Position numbers and translations under genes: made by a program. The notes under the pieces were generated by a model that was not told where the DNA came from, did no database searches, and saw nothing but the letters and a program-made list of their open reading frames with translations. Positions 53,938-61,421 of a stretch of 64,000 bases of DNA are shown here, piece by piece; the stretch's first letter is position 1; each line of letters starts with the position of its first letter. The stretch lies in NCBI GenBank assembly GCA_025808875.1, contig CP075528.1, forward strand, positions 3,532,473 through 3,596,472, written 5' to 3'. The DNA is from Enhydrobacter sp. GTDB lineage: Bacteria; Pseudomonadota; Alphaproteobacteria; Reyranellales; Reyranellaceae.

Positions 53938-54963
53938 TTATGGCGACCAGTAGGCAGGCAGCCTGGTCGCCAGCCATCGGGCGAGCGCGCGATTGACGTC
54001 GACCGGCCGCTCCTGCGCCATCCAGTGGCCCGACTTCACGACGACCTCGGTGAGGTCGCCGCAGTCGCGGCGCATCGGCGCGGCGAGGCGCGAGGTCATG
54101 GTCTCGCAGGTGTAGTCGTAGGCGCCGTGCAGGAAGAGCACCGGCATGGCGAGCCGGCCGCCATTCACGGCGCGCCGCGCATAGTCGGCATTGGCCTCGT
54201 GGTTCATGTACCAGGAATCCGGCCCGAAGAAGCCGTTGCGCTCGAGTGCGGCGGCATAGGCCTCCAGATCCTGCTCGCTGATGACGTCGCCGTCGCGCGG
54301 CAGGTCGGGACACGGCCCGCCGCCGAACCAGCCGCCGGCCCTGCGCACCGCCGCGGTGCGCGACGGCCTGCCCGCGCCGTCCGGGCTGCCCTTGCGGAAC
54401 AGCGCCTTCACGACGTTGCGCGGATGGGCGTCGAACGCGGCGCAGGCCCGCTCGAAGTTCTCGCGATAGAAGAGCATGTAGTCCCACTGTCCGGCGGGAT
54501 ACTCGGCCTCGGGATAGAGCCCGCGATCGACCAGTGCCACGATCTGCTCGAGCGAGAAGCCCTGCGAGAGATAGGGCACGCAGAGACTCGCGACGCCGAC
54601 GGTGCGCTCGGGATGGTGGCTCGCCACGTTCCAGACCACGGGGCTGCCCCAGTCGTGGCCGATCCACACCGCCCTCTCCCGCCCCAGCGCCGCCAGCAGC
54701 TCGAGCATGTCCTGGACGATCGTCTCCTGCGCGAAGTCCTCGTGCCGCGGGTAGGTGCTCGAGCGACCGTAGCCGCGCATGTCGGGCGCGACGCAGCGGA
54801 AGCCGAGCGCGGCGAAGACCGGCAGCTGATGGCGCCACGACAGCGAGAGCTCGGGCCAGCCGTGGCAGAAGACCAGCAACGGCGCGGCTTCCGCACCGCA
54901 GGCGAGATAGCCCGTGGTGTGGCGCCTCGTCTTGACGGTGTGTTCGGTGATCGGGAAGGTCAT
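53938..54963 (-). CDS. Epoxide hydrolase-type alpha/beta hydrolase
   Basis: Alpha/beta hydrolase of 341 residues. Oxyanion motif FCHGWPELSLSW (HGxP), nucleophile Asp in WIGHDWGSPVVW, lid Tyr in WDYMLFYRENF, and the late His in VVKSGHWMAQERP give the epoxide-hydrolase pattern. Relatives also hydrolyse haloalkanes, but HGWP and the lid tyrosines favour epoxides. Start at 54963 (MTFPITEHTV). Divergent from the enoyl-CoA hydratase gene by 16 nt. Confidence 0.9.
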   Translation of the reverse strand: MTFPITEHTVKTRRHTTGYLACGAEAAPLLVFCHGWPELSLSWRHQLPVFAALGFRCVAPDMRGYGRSSTYPRHEDFAQETIVQDMLELLAALGRERAVWIGHDWGSPVVWNVASHHPERTVGVASLCVPYLSQGFSLEQIVALVDRGLYPEAEYPAGQWDYMLFYRENFERACAAFDAHPRNVVKALFRKGSPDGAGRPSRTAAVRRAGGWFGGGPCPDLPRDGDVISEQDLEAYAAALERNGFFGPDSWYMNHEANADYARRAVNGGRLAMPVLFLHGAYDYTCETMTSRLAAPMRRDCGDLTEVVVKSGHWMAQERPVDVNRALARWLATRLPAYWSP

Positions 54964-54979
54964 GGCGACGGAGGGTTCC

Positions 54980-55792
54980 ATGGAAATCGATACCGGCACA
55001 AATGAACTTTTGTGTTCCGTGCGCGAGGGCGTCGCGCTGATCACGCTCAACCGGCCGGAGGCGCGCAACGCCCTGTCGGACAAGCTGACGCCGGCGCTGC
55101 GCACCCAGATCAAGGAGCGCGGCGCCGATCCGGACGTCGGCGCCCTGCTGATCACCGGCGCCGGCACCGCCTTCTGCTCGGGCGGCGACGTCAAGGGCAT
55201 GGGCGGCCGCGGCCCGCGCGGCCAGATGAGCTTCGAGGAACGGCTCGCCGACCTGCGCTGGCGTCAGGCCAACCTGACCGGCGCCCTGGTTGCGGTGCGC
55301 AAGCCGACCATCGCCGCGCTGCCCGGCGCGGCGGCGGGCGCGGGGCTCGCCATCGCGCTCGCCTGCGACATCCGGATCGCCGCCCGATCGGCCTTCGTCA
55401 GCACGGGCTACGCGCGGGTCGCGCTGTCGGGCGATTACGGCATCGCCTGGCTGCTGACCCGCGCGGTCGGCTCGGCGCGGGCGCGCGAGCTGATGTTCAC
55501 CGCCGAACGGGTCGATGCCGAGCGCTGCGAGCGCATCGGCCTCGTCAACCGCGTCGTCGACGACACCGGGCTCAGCGACGAGGCCTTCACGCTCGCCAAG
55601 TCGCTGGCCGAGGGGCCGCGCGTGGCGCTCGCCGGCATGAAGGACAATCTCGACGACGCGCTGCACGTCGACTATCCGACGGCACTGCATCGCGAGGCCG
55701 AGCGGCTGGTGCTGGCCTCGCGCACCGCCGACCACAAGGAGGCGGTCGCGGCGTTCGTGGAAAAGCGCAAGCCCGTGTTCAGCAGCCGGTAG
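54980..55792 (+). CDS. Enoyl-CoA hydratase-related protein
   Basis: Crotonase-fold protein of 270 residues. LITLNRPEARNALSDKLTPA, oxyanion segments GTAFCSGGDVKGMG and LPGAAAGAGLAIALACDIRI, and the C-terminal KEAVAAFVEKRKPVF are typical. The ATG at 54980 follows GGAGG with 5 nt spacing; 54962 is an alternative start. It lies just upstream of a 541 bp gene-free stretch. Substrate not evident. Confidence 0.92.
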   Translation: MEIDTGTNELLCSVREGVALITLNRPEARNALSDKLTPALRTQIKERGADPDVGALLITGAGTAFCSGGDVKGMGGRGPRGQMSFEERLADLRWRQANLTGALVAVRKPTIAALPGAAAGAGLAIALACDIRIAARSAFVSTGYARVALSGDYGIAWLLTRAVGSARARELMFTAERVDAERCERIGLVNRVVDDTGLSDEAFTLAKSLAEGPRVALAGMKDNLDDALHVDYPTALHREAERLVLASRTADHKEAVAAFVEKRKPVFSSR

Positions 55793-55890
55793 GACGGGAG
55801 AATTGCACGTACACGAACGTGTTTCCTGTGGCGGAAAGGCCGAGAAGTCCCCGGAGCGCGTCTGGCGGAGTGTGGAGTGCCTCCCGACCT

Positions 55891-55926
55891 CGTCGCGGAA
55901 ATCGCGGAAATCGCGGAAACCTCCGG
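55891..55926 (-). repeat. 9-mer tandem repeat unit, copy 1
   Basis: Three consecutive GCGGAAAYC 9-mers followed by CTCCGG (plus strand). Read on the minus strand it is GGAGGTTT then TTTCCGCGA repeats. It matches copy 2 (56008-56043) at 28 of 36 positions. The two are about 117 bp apart, and flanking bases also look related, so a unit of roughly 115 bp may be duplicated. Confidence 0.65.
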
Positions 55927-56007
55927 CGGGGTGTCGCCGGACAATCGACGTCGCGAGCACCCGCTCGAGACGCCCTCAGGGTGGTGTGCCTGCTCTCTGC
56001 CGGAATG

Positions 56008-56043
56008 CGTTGCGCAAACTGCGGGAACTGCGCAAACCTCCGG
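56008..56043 (-). repeat. 9-mer tandem repeat unit, copy 2
   Basis: Plus strand CGTTGCGCAAACTGCGGGAA, then CTGCGCAAACCTCCGG: three GCG-x-AA-CT 9-mers ending in the same CCTCCGG as copy 1. Mismatches between copies fall at the same place in each 9-mer, indicating drift of whole arrays. Confidence 0.65.
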
Positions 56044-56180
56044 TCACGTGTCGGGAGGACGGGTCGGCGGGCGATTGGCGAAACAGAACGTCGATACGGG
56101 AAATCCCGCACGGCCCTCGCGGCCGGGTGTGGTCAGGGTGCTCATGCGCGCATTTTACCTCGACGCGCCCTCGAGGACCT

Positions 56181-56248
56181 AATCGGGTCGATGGATTCCG
56201 TCCGATGCCGATGGCATCTGCATCGGAGGGCGATTCGACCCCCCGATT
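56181..56248. repeat. Nested inverted repeat (possible structured RNA or cruciform)
   Basis: Inner perfect 8 bp stem TCCGATGC (56201-56208) / GCATCGGA (56220-56227) with an 11 nt loop. Outer arms AATCGGGTCG (56181-56190) and CGACCCCCCGATT (56236-56248) pair with a 3 nt bulge. It lies downstream of the RidA gene's terminator, so it is not an ordinary RidA terminator. Confidence 0.5.
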
Positions 56249-56283
56249 CCGGCGCCGGGCGCGAATCTGACTCTCCCGACGCA

Positions 56284-56311
56284 AAAAGAGCCGGCAACGG
56301 CCGGCCCTTTT
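56284..56311 (-). terminator. Intrinsic terminator after the cyclase-RidA operon
   Basis: On the minus strand, AAAAGGGCCGG pairs with CCGGCTCTTTT (one mismatch) around a 6 nt loop, and the 3' side runs into CTTTTTGC. It begins 23 nt after the RidA stop. The symmetric A/T tails mean it could also work on the plus strand. Confidence 0.7.
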
Positions 56312-56333
56312 CCTTCGCCCGCTCGCGTCGGGA

Positions 56334-57074
56334 CTACAGCGCCGCCTGCACCATGATCTCGACCTTGAGTGCGGGGTTGGCGAGCTTGGCCTCGACCGTG
56401 GCGCGGGCCGGCGTGTTTCCGGGCGACACCCACTTGTCCCACACCTCGTTCATCTGGCTCCAGGTACCGATGTCGGTCAGCCAGATGTTGGCCGACAGGA
56501 TCTTCGACTTGTCGCTGCCGGCGTCCTTCAGGAACTTGTCGATCTTGGCCAGGATCTGGGCGGTCTGACCCTTGACGTCCTGCGACGTGTCGTCGGCCGT
56601 CAGCCCGGCGAGATAGACCGTGTTGCCGTGCACGACGGCGCTCGACATGCGGGGCCCGGCGTTGATGCGCTTGATTGCCATGTTGTCTTCCTCCTCCAAA
56701 GGCGGGGCGGACCTTAGCAGTTGGACCGCCGCCACGACCATGATTTCTACCTTCATCCTGGGGTCGTTGAGTCGGGCCTGGACGGTGGCGCGCGCCGGCG
56801 CATGGCCGGGCACCACCCAGGCGTCCCACACCGCGTTCATGGCGGCGAAGTCGCCGATGTCGGCGAGCCAGATCACCGCCGACAGGATATTCGACTTGTC
56901 GCTGCCGCCCTTCGCCAGAAGAGAGTTGATTTCGGCCAGCGCCTGCCCGACCTGTTCGGCGATGTCCCGCGAGGTGTCCTCCGGGATCATGCCCGAGCAA
57001 TGGATGCGGCCGTCGAAGACGCTGGCCTCGCTCAAGCGCGGACCGGGATCGATGCGCGTGATCGTCGGATTCAT
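56334..57074 (-). CDS. Tandem RidA-family protein (two RidA domains in one frame)
   Basis: Protein of 246 residues made of two complete RidA (YjgF/YER057c/UK114) domains. Domain 1 is residues 1 to about 115 (MNPTITRIDPGPRLSEASVF ... PARATVQARL), domain 2 starts at Met132 (MAIKRINAGPRMSSAVVHG ... PARATVEAKL). Both keep the conserved Arg of the RATV motif that hydrolyses enamine/imine intermediates. The joint QLLRSAPPLEEED is encoded by DNA that contains a strong ribosome site for domain 2, and a TAA lies one base out of frame just before it. So the fusion looks like a recent loss of the first stop, and domain 2 can probably also be made alone (115 residues). Start overlaps the cyclase stop as ATGA. 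Confidence 0.85.
   Translation of the reverse strand: MNPTITRIDPGPRLSEASVFDGRIHCSGMIPEDTSRDIAEQVGQALAEINSLLAKGGSDKSNILSAVIWLADIGDFAAMNAVWDAWVVPGHAPARATVQARLNDPRMKVEIMVVAAVQLLRSAPPLEEEDNMAIKRINAGPRMSSAVVHGNTVYLAGLTADDTSQDVKGQTAQILAKIDKFLKDAGSDKSKILSANIWLTDIGTWSQMNEVWDKWVSPGNTPARATVEAKLANPALKVEIMVQAAL
56690..56697 (-). promoter_or_regulatory. Internal ribosome-binding site for the second RidA domain
   Basis: GGAGGAGG on the minus strand, 8 nt before an in-frame ATG at 56681. It is translated as part of LEEED when the fusion is read through. It is stronger than most ribosome sites in this window and implies independent translation of 56334-56681. Confidence 0.65.
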
Positions 57075-58420
57075 GGGCTCCCCTTTCTGGCGATGCCGAA
57101 GACGTGGATCGGCGCCTCGTGGCCGGCGATGGGCAATGGACCGAGGTCGCGGCAGCGCGCCTTGATGCCGGGCGGCAGCGGCGCCAGGCGCTCGGCCGCG
57201 TCGAGGGCCTCGTGACTCAGCAGGATGCCCGAATCGACCTGGCGCGTCATGCCTTCCAGGCGGCTGGCGAGATTCACCGTATCGCCGAGCGTGGTGAATT
57301 CGAGCCGGTCGGCGATGCCGACATTCCCCTGCACGACCGGCCCGTAGTGGATTCCGATGCCCACGGTGGTGGCGACGTTGCCGCGCGCGACCCGGTCGGC
57401 GCTCCAGGCATCGATCGTGTCGAGAATCACCACGGCGCACAGCACGGCATCGTACGCGGCGGACGGCGACTTCTCCGGTGCGCCGAATACCGCCATCACG
57501 CCGTCGCCCAGGAACTTGTCGATCGAGCCACCATGACGGAACACGATCGGCACGATGCGCTGGTGATAGGCCCGTACCGCCTCGATCACCTGCTCCGGCG
57601 GCAGCGCCTCCATGCGCCGCGTCGAGCCGATGATGTCGACGAACAGCACCGCGGCGTCCTGTGCCCGGCCGGTCTCCAGCGACGCCGGCTCGTCGGCCAG
57701 CCGCTGGGCGACATCGGGCGAGAAATAGCGGCCGAGCGTGGTGCTGCGTGCCTCGGCCTGGACCGCGCGCTCGACATGGCGCCGCGCCCGCCAGATCGCC
57801 CCGGCGATCAGGCCGGTCGTCACGCCGAGCAGAACGAGCTGGTTCACCATGAACACCCAGGGTTCGACGTTCTGCAGCGACGTCAGCTGACGCAGCAGGT
57901 CGTAGGCGCCGGATGTCGCGAAGCCCTTGAACATGTCGACATGCTCGGCGGCGTAGATGACGAACACGAACGAGGCGAGTTGGCCCAGCACGGCGGCCAG
58001 GCCGGAGAGCAGCACCACCGTCACCGAGAAGGTCAGCGCGCTGCAGGCGATGTAGGCCACCAGGTAGAGGAAGGCCGAACGCCGCATCCAGCTCTGCAGC
58101 GCCCATTCGTTCCAGTCCCGCTCGGGGAAATGGCTCGCCAGTACCAGGATCGCCACGTCGGCGAAGGCGCAGGCGCCCTGGATCGCGATGGTGTGGCGAT
58201 GGCCGCGCGCGGCGTAGGCCACCCAGCCGACCGCGAAGAACGCCGCCGCGGCCGCCATCAGCATGGGCAGCCGCGACCAGGTCGACGACACCACCACCCA
58301 CAGCACGATCACCGCGAGAGCGCCGCTCCGCGCCTTGAAGGCGAAGGCAAAGCCGTTCAGCTCCTCCTGACGCAGCCGCTCGCGCCAGCCCGCCTGTCCC
58401 GCGGGCTCAGTCACGCCCAT
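57071..58420 (-). CDS. Membrane-bound class III adenylate cyclase
   Basis: Protein of 449 residues that makes cAMP. The N-terminal 210 residues contain about six membrane helices. The cyclase domain starts near 225 (LGRYFSPDVAQRLADEPASL). Catalytic residues are complete: metal Asp262 (FVDIIGSTRR) and Asp306 (FLGDGVMAVFG), adenine-specifying Lys302 and Asp380, and transition-state Asn383 and Arg387 (DTVNLASRLEG). That pattern favours ATP over GTP. Start at 58420 (MGVTEPAGQ). Its stop overlaps the tandem RidA start. No PAS, GAF or receiver domain is present, so the membrane part is the likely sensor. Confidence 0.92.
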   Translation of the reverse strand: MGVTEPAGQAGWRERLRQEELNGFAFAFKARSGALAVIVLWVVVSSTWSRLPMLMAAAAAFFAVGWVAYAARGHRHTIAIQGACAFADVAILVLASHFPERDWNEWALQSWMRRSAFLYLVAYIACSALTFSVTVVLLSGLAAVLGQLASFVFVIYAAEHVDMFKGFATSGAYDLLRQLTSLQNVEPWVFMVNQLVLLGVTTGLIAGAIWRARRHVERAVQAEARSTTLGRYFSPDVAQRLADEPASLETGRAQDAAVLFVDIIGSTRRMEALPPEQVIEAVRAYHQRIVPIVFRHGGSIDKFLGDGVMAVFGAPEKSPSAAYDAVLCAVVILDTIDAWSADRVARGNVATTVGIGIHYGPVVQGNVGIADRLEFTTLGDTVNLASRLEGMTRQVDSGILLSHEALDAAERLAPLPPGIKARCRDLGPLPIAGHEAPIHVFGIARKGSP

Positions 58421-58504
58421 GTCCGTCCATTTCAGCTCTGGGCCAGTGACCTACGCTTCGCAGGTCGGCTCTGGCAAGCGCTCGATGCGCCCATGGCTTC
58501 CGCT

Positions 58505-58563
58505 TCGCGATAAGCTCGCCCTCCCGGAGGAGCATTCCATGTCCGATGAGGAAGCCGGCCGCG
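58505..58563 (+). repeat. Duplicated gene leader, copy A
   Basis: TCGCGATAAG(C)TCGCC, a purine-rich ribosome site, and ATG(T)CCGATGAGGAAGCCGG: the same order and nearly the same sequence as the leader and first seven codons of the deacetylase gene (copy B at 59010-59067). The frame after copy A encodes MSDEEAGRV and then diverges at once, so it is a truncated 5' copy without a gene body. About 505 bp separate the copies. Confidence 0.7.
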
Positions 58564-58695
58564 TCGATGATGCTCTGTCCCATCTGATCGCGGGCCAGCT
58601 GCAGAGCAAACAGGCGGCGGAGCGGTCATGCTCGGCTCCTCGCTGCGGACGACGCGAAGATGCGCCCGCTCGGGGGGCAATCGCCGCGATCCGGG

Positions 58696-58980
58696 CTACG
58701 CGGCCTCCTTGGACCGTCCCTTGATCTCCGGTCTCGTCGGCAATTTGGCGACGAAGCGCCCCACTTCGTCGGCAGCGATCCGCAGGTCGTACGCTGTCTG
58801 GAGATTGAGCCAGAACTCGGCACTGGTCTTGAACCAGTGCCCCAGCCGCAGCGCCGTATCACCCGTAATCGCCCGCTTGCCGTGAATGATCTGCGAGATG
58901 CGATTGGCCGGCACGCTGGATCGTTCACCCTCGCCTGTACCGTGCCGTGCGCCGGAATCGCTTCGTCCGATGTCGGTCAT
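58696..58980 (-). pseudogene. higA: HigA-family antitoxin, N-terminally truncated
   Basis: The last ~65 residues are a clear HigA/VapI-type antitoxin: VPANRISQIIHGKRAITGDT, LRLGHWFKTSAEFWLNLQTA, YDLRIA. The expected first helices (HPGEILREEFL... in relatives) are absent; the frame instead begins MTDIGRSDSGARHGTG, which looks unrelated. So half the helix-turn-helix domain is missing and DNA binding is doubtful. No HigB toxin lies on either side. It sits between the two leader copies, suggesting a rearrangement. The remaining gap 58421-58695 contains only copy A. Confidence 0.6.
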
Positions 58981-59009
58981 GCGTGGAGCGTAGAGCATAT
59001 TTTCACGGT

Positions 59010-59067
59010 TCGCGATAAGGTCGCCCCAGGGAGATACGACCCATGACCGATGAGGAAGCCGGCCGCG
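59010..59067 (+). repeat. Duplicated gene leader, copy B (functional)
   Basis: Leader, ribosome site (CAGGGAGA) and first codons (MTDEEAGRA) of the polysaccharide-deacetylase gene. Matches copy A at 58505-58563 almost throughout, apart from the ribosome-site spacer. Confidence 0.7.
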
Positions 59068-59948
59068 CCAGGGACTTCGTGGGCTACGGGCGCAACCCAC
59101 CCGATCCCCGGTGGCCGGGCGGCGCGCACGTCGCCGTCAATTTCGTCATCAACTACGAGGAGGGCGGCGAATATGCCGTGCCCGACGGCGATCCAGCCAC
59201 CGAGACCGGCCTGACCGAGGGCTCGACGGCATCGGTCAAGGGGCGCGACCTCGGCGCGGAGAGCATGTTCGAGTACGGCAGCCGCGCCGGATTCTGGCGT
59301 CTGCATCGCCTGTTCACCAGGCGCAAGCTGCCCTGCACGGTGTTCGCCATCGCCCGCGCCCTGGAACGCAACGCCGAGGCCTGCGCCGCCATGCGTGAGG
59401 CCGGCTGGGATGTCGCCGGCCACGGCTACAAGTGGGAAATCCACGGCAATCTCGCGCCCGACCACGAGAAGAAGCAGATCGAGATGGCGACGGCGAGCAT
59501 CGCCCGGACCATCGGCACGCGTCCGGCCGGCTGGTACAGCCGCTACGCGCCGTCGATCCACACGCGGACCATGCTGCTCGACGCCGGCTACGAGTACGAC
59601 AGCGATTCCTACGACGACGAGCTGCCCTACTGGCGCCGGGTCGGCGCGCGGCAACAGCTCATCGTGCCCTACTCGGTGGTGCACAACGACGTGCGCTTCG
59701 CCCGCCAGGGCATGACGACCGGCGACGAGTACGAGACCTACATCAGGAACGCCGTGCAGTGCGTGCTCGAGGAGGATCCGCCGCGCATGCTGAGCTTCGG
59801 CTTGCACAATCGCATCATCGCCCACCCCGGCCGTGCGATGGGATTGGCCCGCGTACTCGACTGGCTGGCGAACAACCCGCGCGTCTGGATCACCCGCCGC
59901 ATCGACATCGCGCGGCATTGGAAGAAGGAGCACCTGGCGCCACAGTAA
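59043..59948 (+). CDS. Allantoinase PuuE-like polysaccharide deacetylase-fold protein
   Basis: NodB-fold protein of 301 residues with the PuuE-type N-terminus FVGYGRNPPDPRWPGGAHVA, FVINYEEGGE and SMFEYGSRAGFWRLHRLFTR. The deacetylase region CTVFAIARALERN, GHGYKWEIH and GWYSRYAPSIHTR follows. PuuE proteins hydrolyse allantoin without the metal site of ordinary deacetylases; close relatives act on other cyclic or acyl amides, so the substrate is open. Start at 59043 sits in the duplicated leader. An allantoin role would fit the ureide theme at the left end of the window, but no other purine gene is nearby. Confidence 0.82.
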   Translation: MTDEEAGRARDFVGYGRNPPDPRWPGGAHVAVNFVINYEEGGEYAVPDGDPATETGLTEGSTASVKGRDLGAESMFEYGSRAGFWRLHRLFTRRKLPCTVFAIARALERNAEACAAMREAGWDVAGHGYKWEIHGNLAPDHEKKQIEMATASIARTIGTRPAGWYSRYAPSIHTRTMLLDAGYEYDSDSYDDELPYWRRVGARQQLIVPYSVVHNDVRFARQGMTTGDEYETYIRNAVQCVLEEDPPRMLSFGLHNRIIAHPGRAMGLARVLDWLANNPRVWITRRIDIARHWKKEHLAPQ

Positions 59949-59951
59949 TCA

Positions 59952-60083
59952 CTCCTCCCCGGCGGAGCCGGGGAGGTGGCGGCGTCATACGCCGACGGAG
60001 GGGTCATGAGCGTCAACGCCGGCGCTCATGACCCCTCCGCCCGCTGCGCGGGCACCTCCCCATCGCAAGACGATGGGGAGGAG
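59952..60083. repeat. Compound palindromic element before the CoA-transferase gene
   Basis: Three hairpins: CTCCCCGGCGGAGCCGGGGAG, a 16 bp perfect stem GGAGGGGTCATGAGCG (59997-60012) / CGCTCATGACCCCTCC (60023-60038), and CTCCCCATCGCAAGACGATGGGGAG. Its outer ends CTCCTCCCC / GGGGAGGAG are shared with the element at 61331-61399. It may end transcription of the deacetylase gene. Confidence 0.75.
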
Positions 60084-60107
60084 AACCGAACGGGAAGGAA
60101 GACACCA

Positions 60108-61328
60108 ATGACCATCCGCCGCCCACTCGACGGCATGCTCGTGCTCGATCTCGGGCAGATCTACAACGGACCCTATTGCGGGCTGCAGCTCGGCTTCATG
60201 GGCGCGCGCGTGCTCAAGATCGAGCCGCCCGAAGGCGATGTCGTGCGCCGGCGCAAGCGCGAGGTCGAGCCGTGGCCGCTGGTCATGCTGAACTCCAACA
60301 AGGAGTCGGTGGTGCTCGATCTCAAGCAGTCGACGGGCAAGACGCTGTTCCTCGAGCTGGTGGCCAAGGCCGACGTGGTGATCGAGAACTTTGCGGCCGG
60401 CGTCATGGATCGACTCGGCCTCGGTTACGACGTGCTCAGCAAACTGAACCCTCGACTCGTCTATGGCGGCAGTTCGGGCTTCGGGCTCGACGGGCCCTAT
60501 CGCGACCTCGCCGCCATGGACGTCACCATCCAGGCGATGAGCGGCATCACCAACGCCACCGGCGACGCCGACGGCCCGCCGACCAAGGCCGGCGCCGCGG
60601 TCTGCGATTTCCTCGCCGGCATCCATCTCTGCGCCGGCATTTTAGGCGCGCTCGTTCAACGCGAACGGACCGGGAAGGGTCAGCGCGTCGAAGTCGCCAT
60701 GCACGAGGCGGCCGTGACGGCGCTCGCTTCGGCGATGGGCGCGGTCATGGACGGCGACACCAACGTGCCCGACCGCACCGGCAACCGCCATCCCGCGCTC
60801 GCCATGGCGCCCTACAACACCTATCCGTGCAGCGACGGCTACGTGGCGATCTTCACCTCGGCCGAGCGGCACTGGCATTCGATGTGCCGCCTGCTGGGGC
60901 GGGCCGACCTGCTCGACAATCCCGACTTCGCCAACACGATCGGTCGCGCCAGGCGCATGGCCGAGGTCGACGACATCGTCGGCGCCTGGACGATCGCGCG
61001 CACCAAGGACGAGGTGCTGAAGCTCCTCAACGAGGCGCATGTGCCCTGCGCGCCGGTCAAGACAGCGCGCGAGGTCAGCCGCGACCCGCATCTCGAGGCG
61101 CGCGGCTTCTGGGTCGACATCGATCATCCCAGGCGCGGCCGCACGCGCGTGCCGATCTCGGCGATCCGCCTGCACGACGGCGGCAAGCCCGAGATCCGCC
61201 GGCCTGCGCCGACGCTCGGCCAGCACACCGAGGCCGTGCTCGCCGAGCTGCTGGCGCTCAAGGCCGACGAGCTGGCGCGATTGCGCGCGGAAAAGGTGAC
61301 GACGCCGGTGACAGAGCAGAAGGCGTAG
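60108..61328 (+). CDS. CaiB/BaiF family (class III) CoA-transferase
   Basis: CoA-transferase of 406 residues. MTIRRPLDGMLVLDLGQIYN, GARVLKIEPPEGDVVRR, LKQSTGKTLFLELVAKADVV and VYGGSSGFGLDGPYRDLAAM are typical; the Asp right after AAM is the catalytic residue forming the acyl anhydride. The ATG at 60108 has GGAAGGAAG upstream. It moves CoA between organic acids; donor and acceptor are unknown. The gene is flanked on both sides by the same palindromic element. Confidence 0.92.
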   Translation: MTIRRPLDGMLVLDLGQIYNGPYCGLQLGFMGARVLKIEPPEGDVVRRRKREVEPWPLVMLNSNKESVVLDLKQSTGKTLFLELVAKADVVIENFAAGVMDRLGLGYDVLSKLNPRLVYGGSSGFGLDGPYRDLAAMDVTIQAMSGITNATGDADGPPTKAGAAVCDFLAGIHLCAGILGALVQRERTGKGQRVEVAMHEAAVTALASAMGAVMDGDTNVPDRTGNRHPALAMAPYNTYPCSDGYVAIFTSAERHWHSMCRLLGRADLLDNPDFANTIGRARRMAEVDDIVGAWTIARTKDEVLKLLNEAHVPCAPVKTAREVSRDPHLEARGFWVDIDHPRRGRTRVPISAIRLHDGGKPEIRRPAPTLGQHTEAVLAELLALKADELARLRAEKVTTPVTEQKA

Positions 61329-61330
61329 CC

Positions 61331-61399
61331 CTCCTCCCCATTCACATGGGGAGGTGCCCTCGTAAGACGCCGACACCTCCCCCGAAGACGGGGGAGGAG
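61331..61399. repeat. Palindromic element after the CoA-transferase gene
   Basis: Two hairpins: CTCCCCATTCACATGGGGAG and CCTCCCCCGAAGACGGGGGAGG, separated by GTGCCCTCGTAAGACGCCGA. Ends CTCCTCCCC / GGGGGAGGAG and the internal GACGCCGAC are shared with 59952-60083. It lies between two same-strand genes and could be a terminator or mRNA-stabilising element. Confidence 0.7.
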
Positions 61400-61421
61400 A
61401 AAGACATAGGAGGAGATTCAA

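Larger units (their letters stand above)
55793..56333. other. 541 bp gene-free stretch with tandem 9-mers and hairpins
   Basis: No convincing gene: open frames here on both strands have low-complexity, repeat-driven translations. It contains two related repeat units (9-mer arrays at 55891-55926 and 56008-56043), a short hairpin around ACGGGAAATCCCG (56095-56107), a nested hairpin (56181-56248) and a terminator at 56284-56311. Confidence 0.7.

Noticed and set aside
53816..55960. A 714-codon minus-strand frame spanning the enoyl-CoA hydratase and epoxide hydrolase region
   Set aside because: It runs antisense to a clear crotonase gene and out of frame through the epoxide hydrolase; no motif is recognisable.
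55891..56043. CRISPR-like array
   Set aside because: The units are 9-mers without spacers and only two arrays exist; there are no cas genes in the window.
55779..56111. A 110-codon minus-strand frame with an internal RFPRFPRF / RFAQFPQF repeat
   Set aside because: The peptide repeat is produced by the 9-mer DNA array; there is no ribosome site, and it overlaps the end of the enoyl-CoA hydratase gene.
58419..58724. Possible small plus-strand gene starting MSVHFSS or MSDEEAGRV
   Set aside because: The only recognisable part is the duplicated leader and start of the deacetylase gene; the sequence then becomes low-complexity and runs into the antisense HigA remnant.
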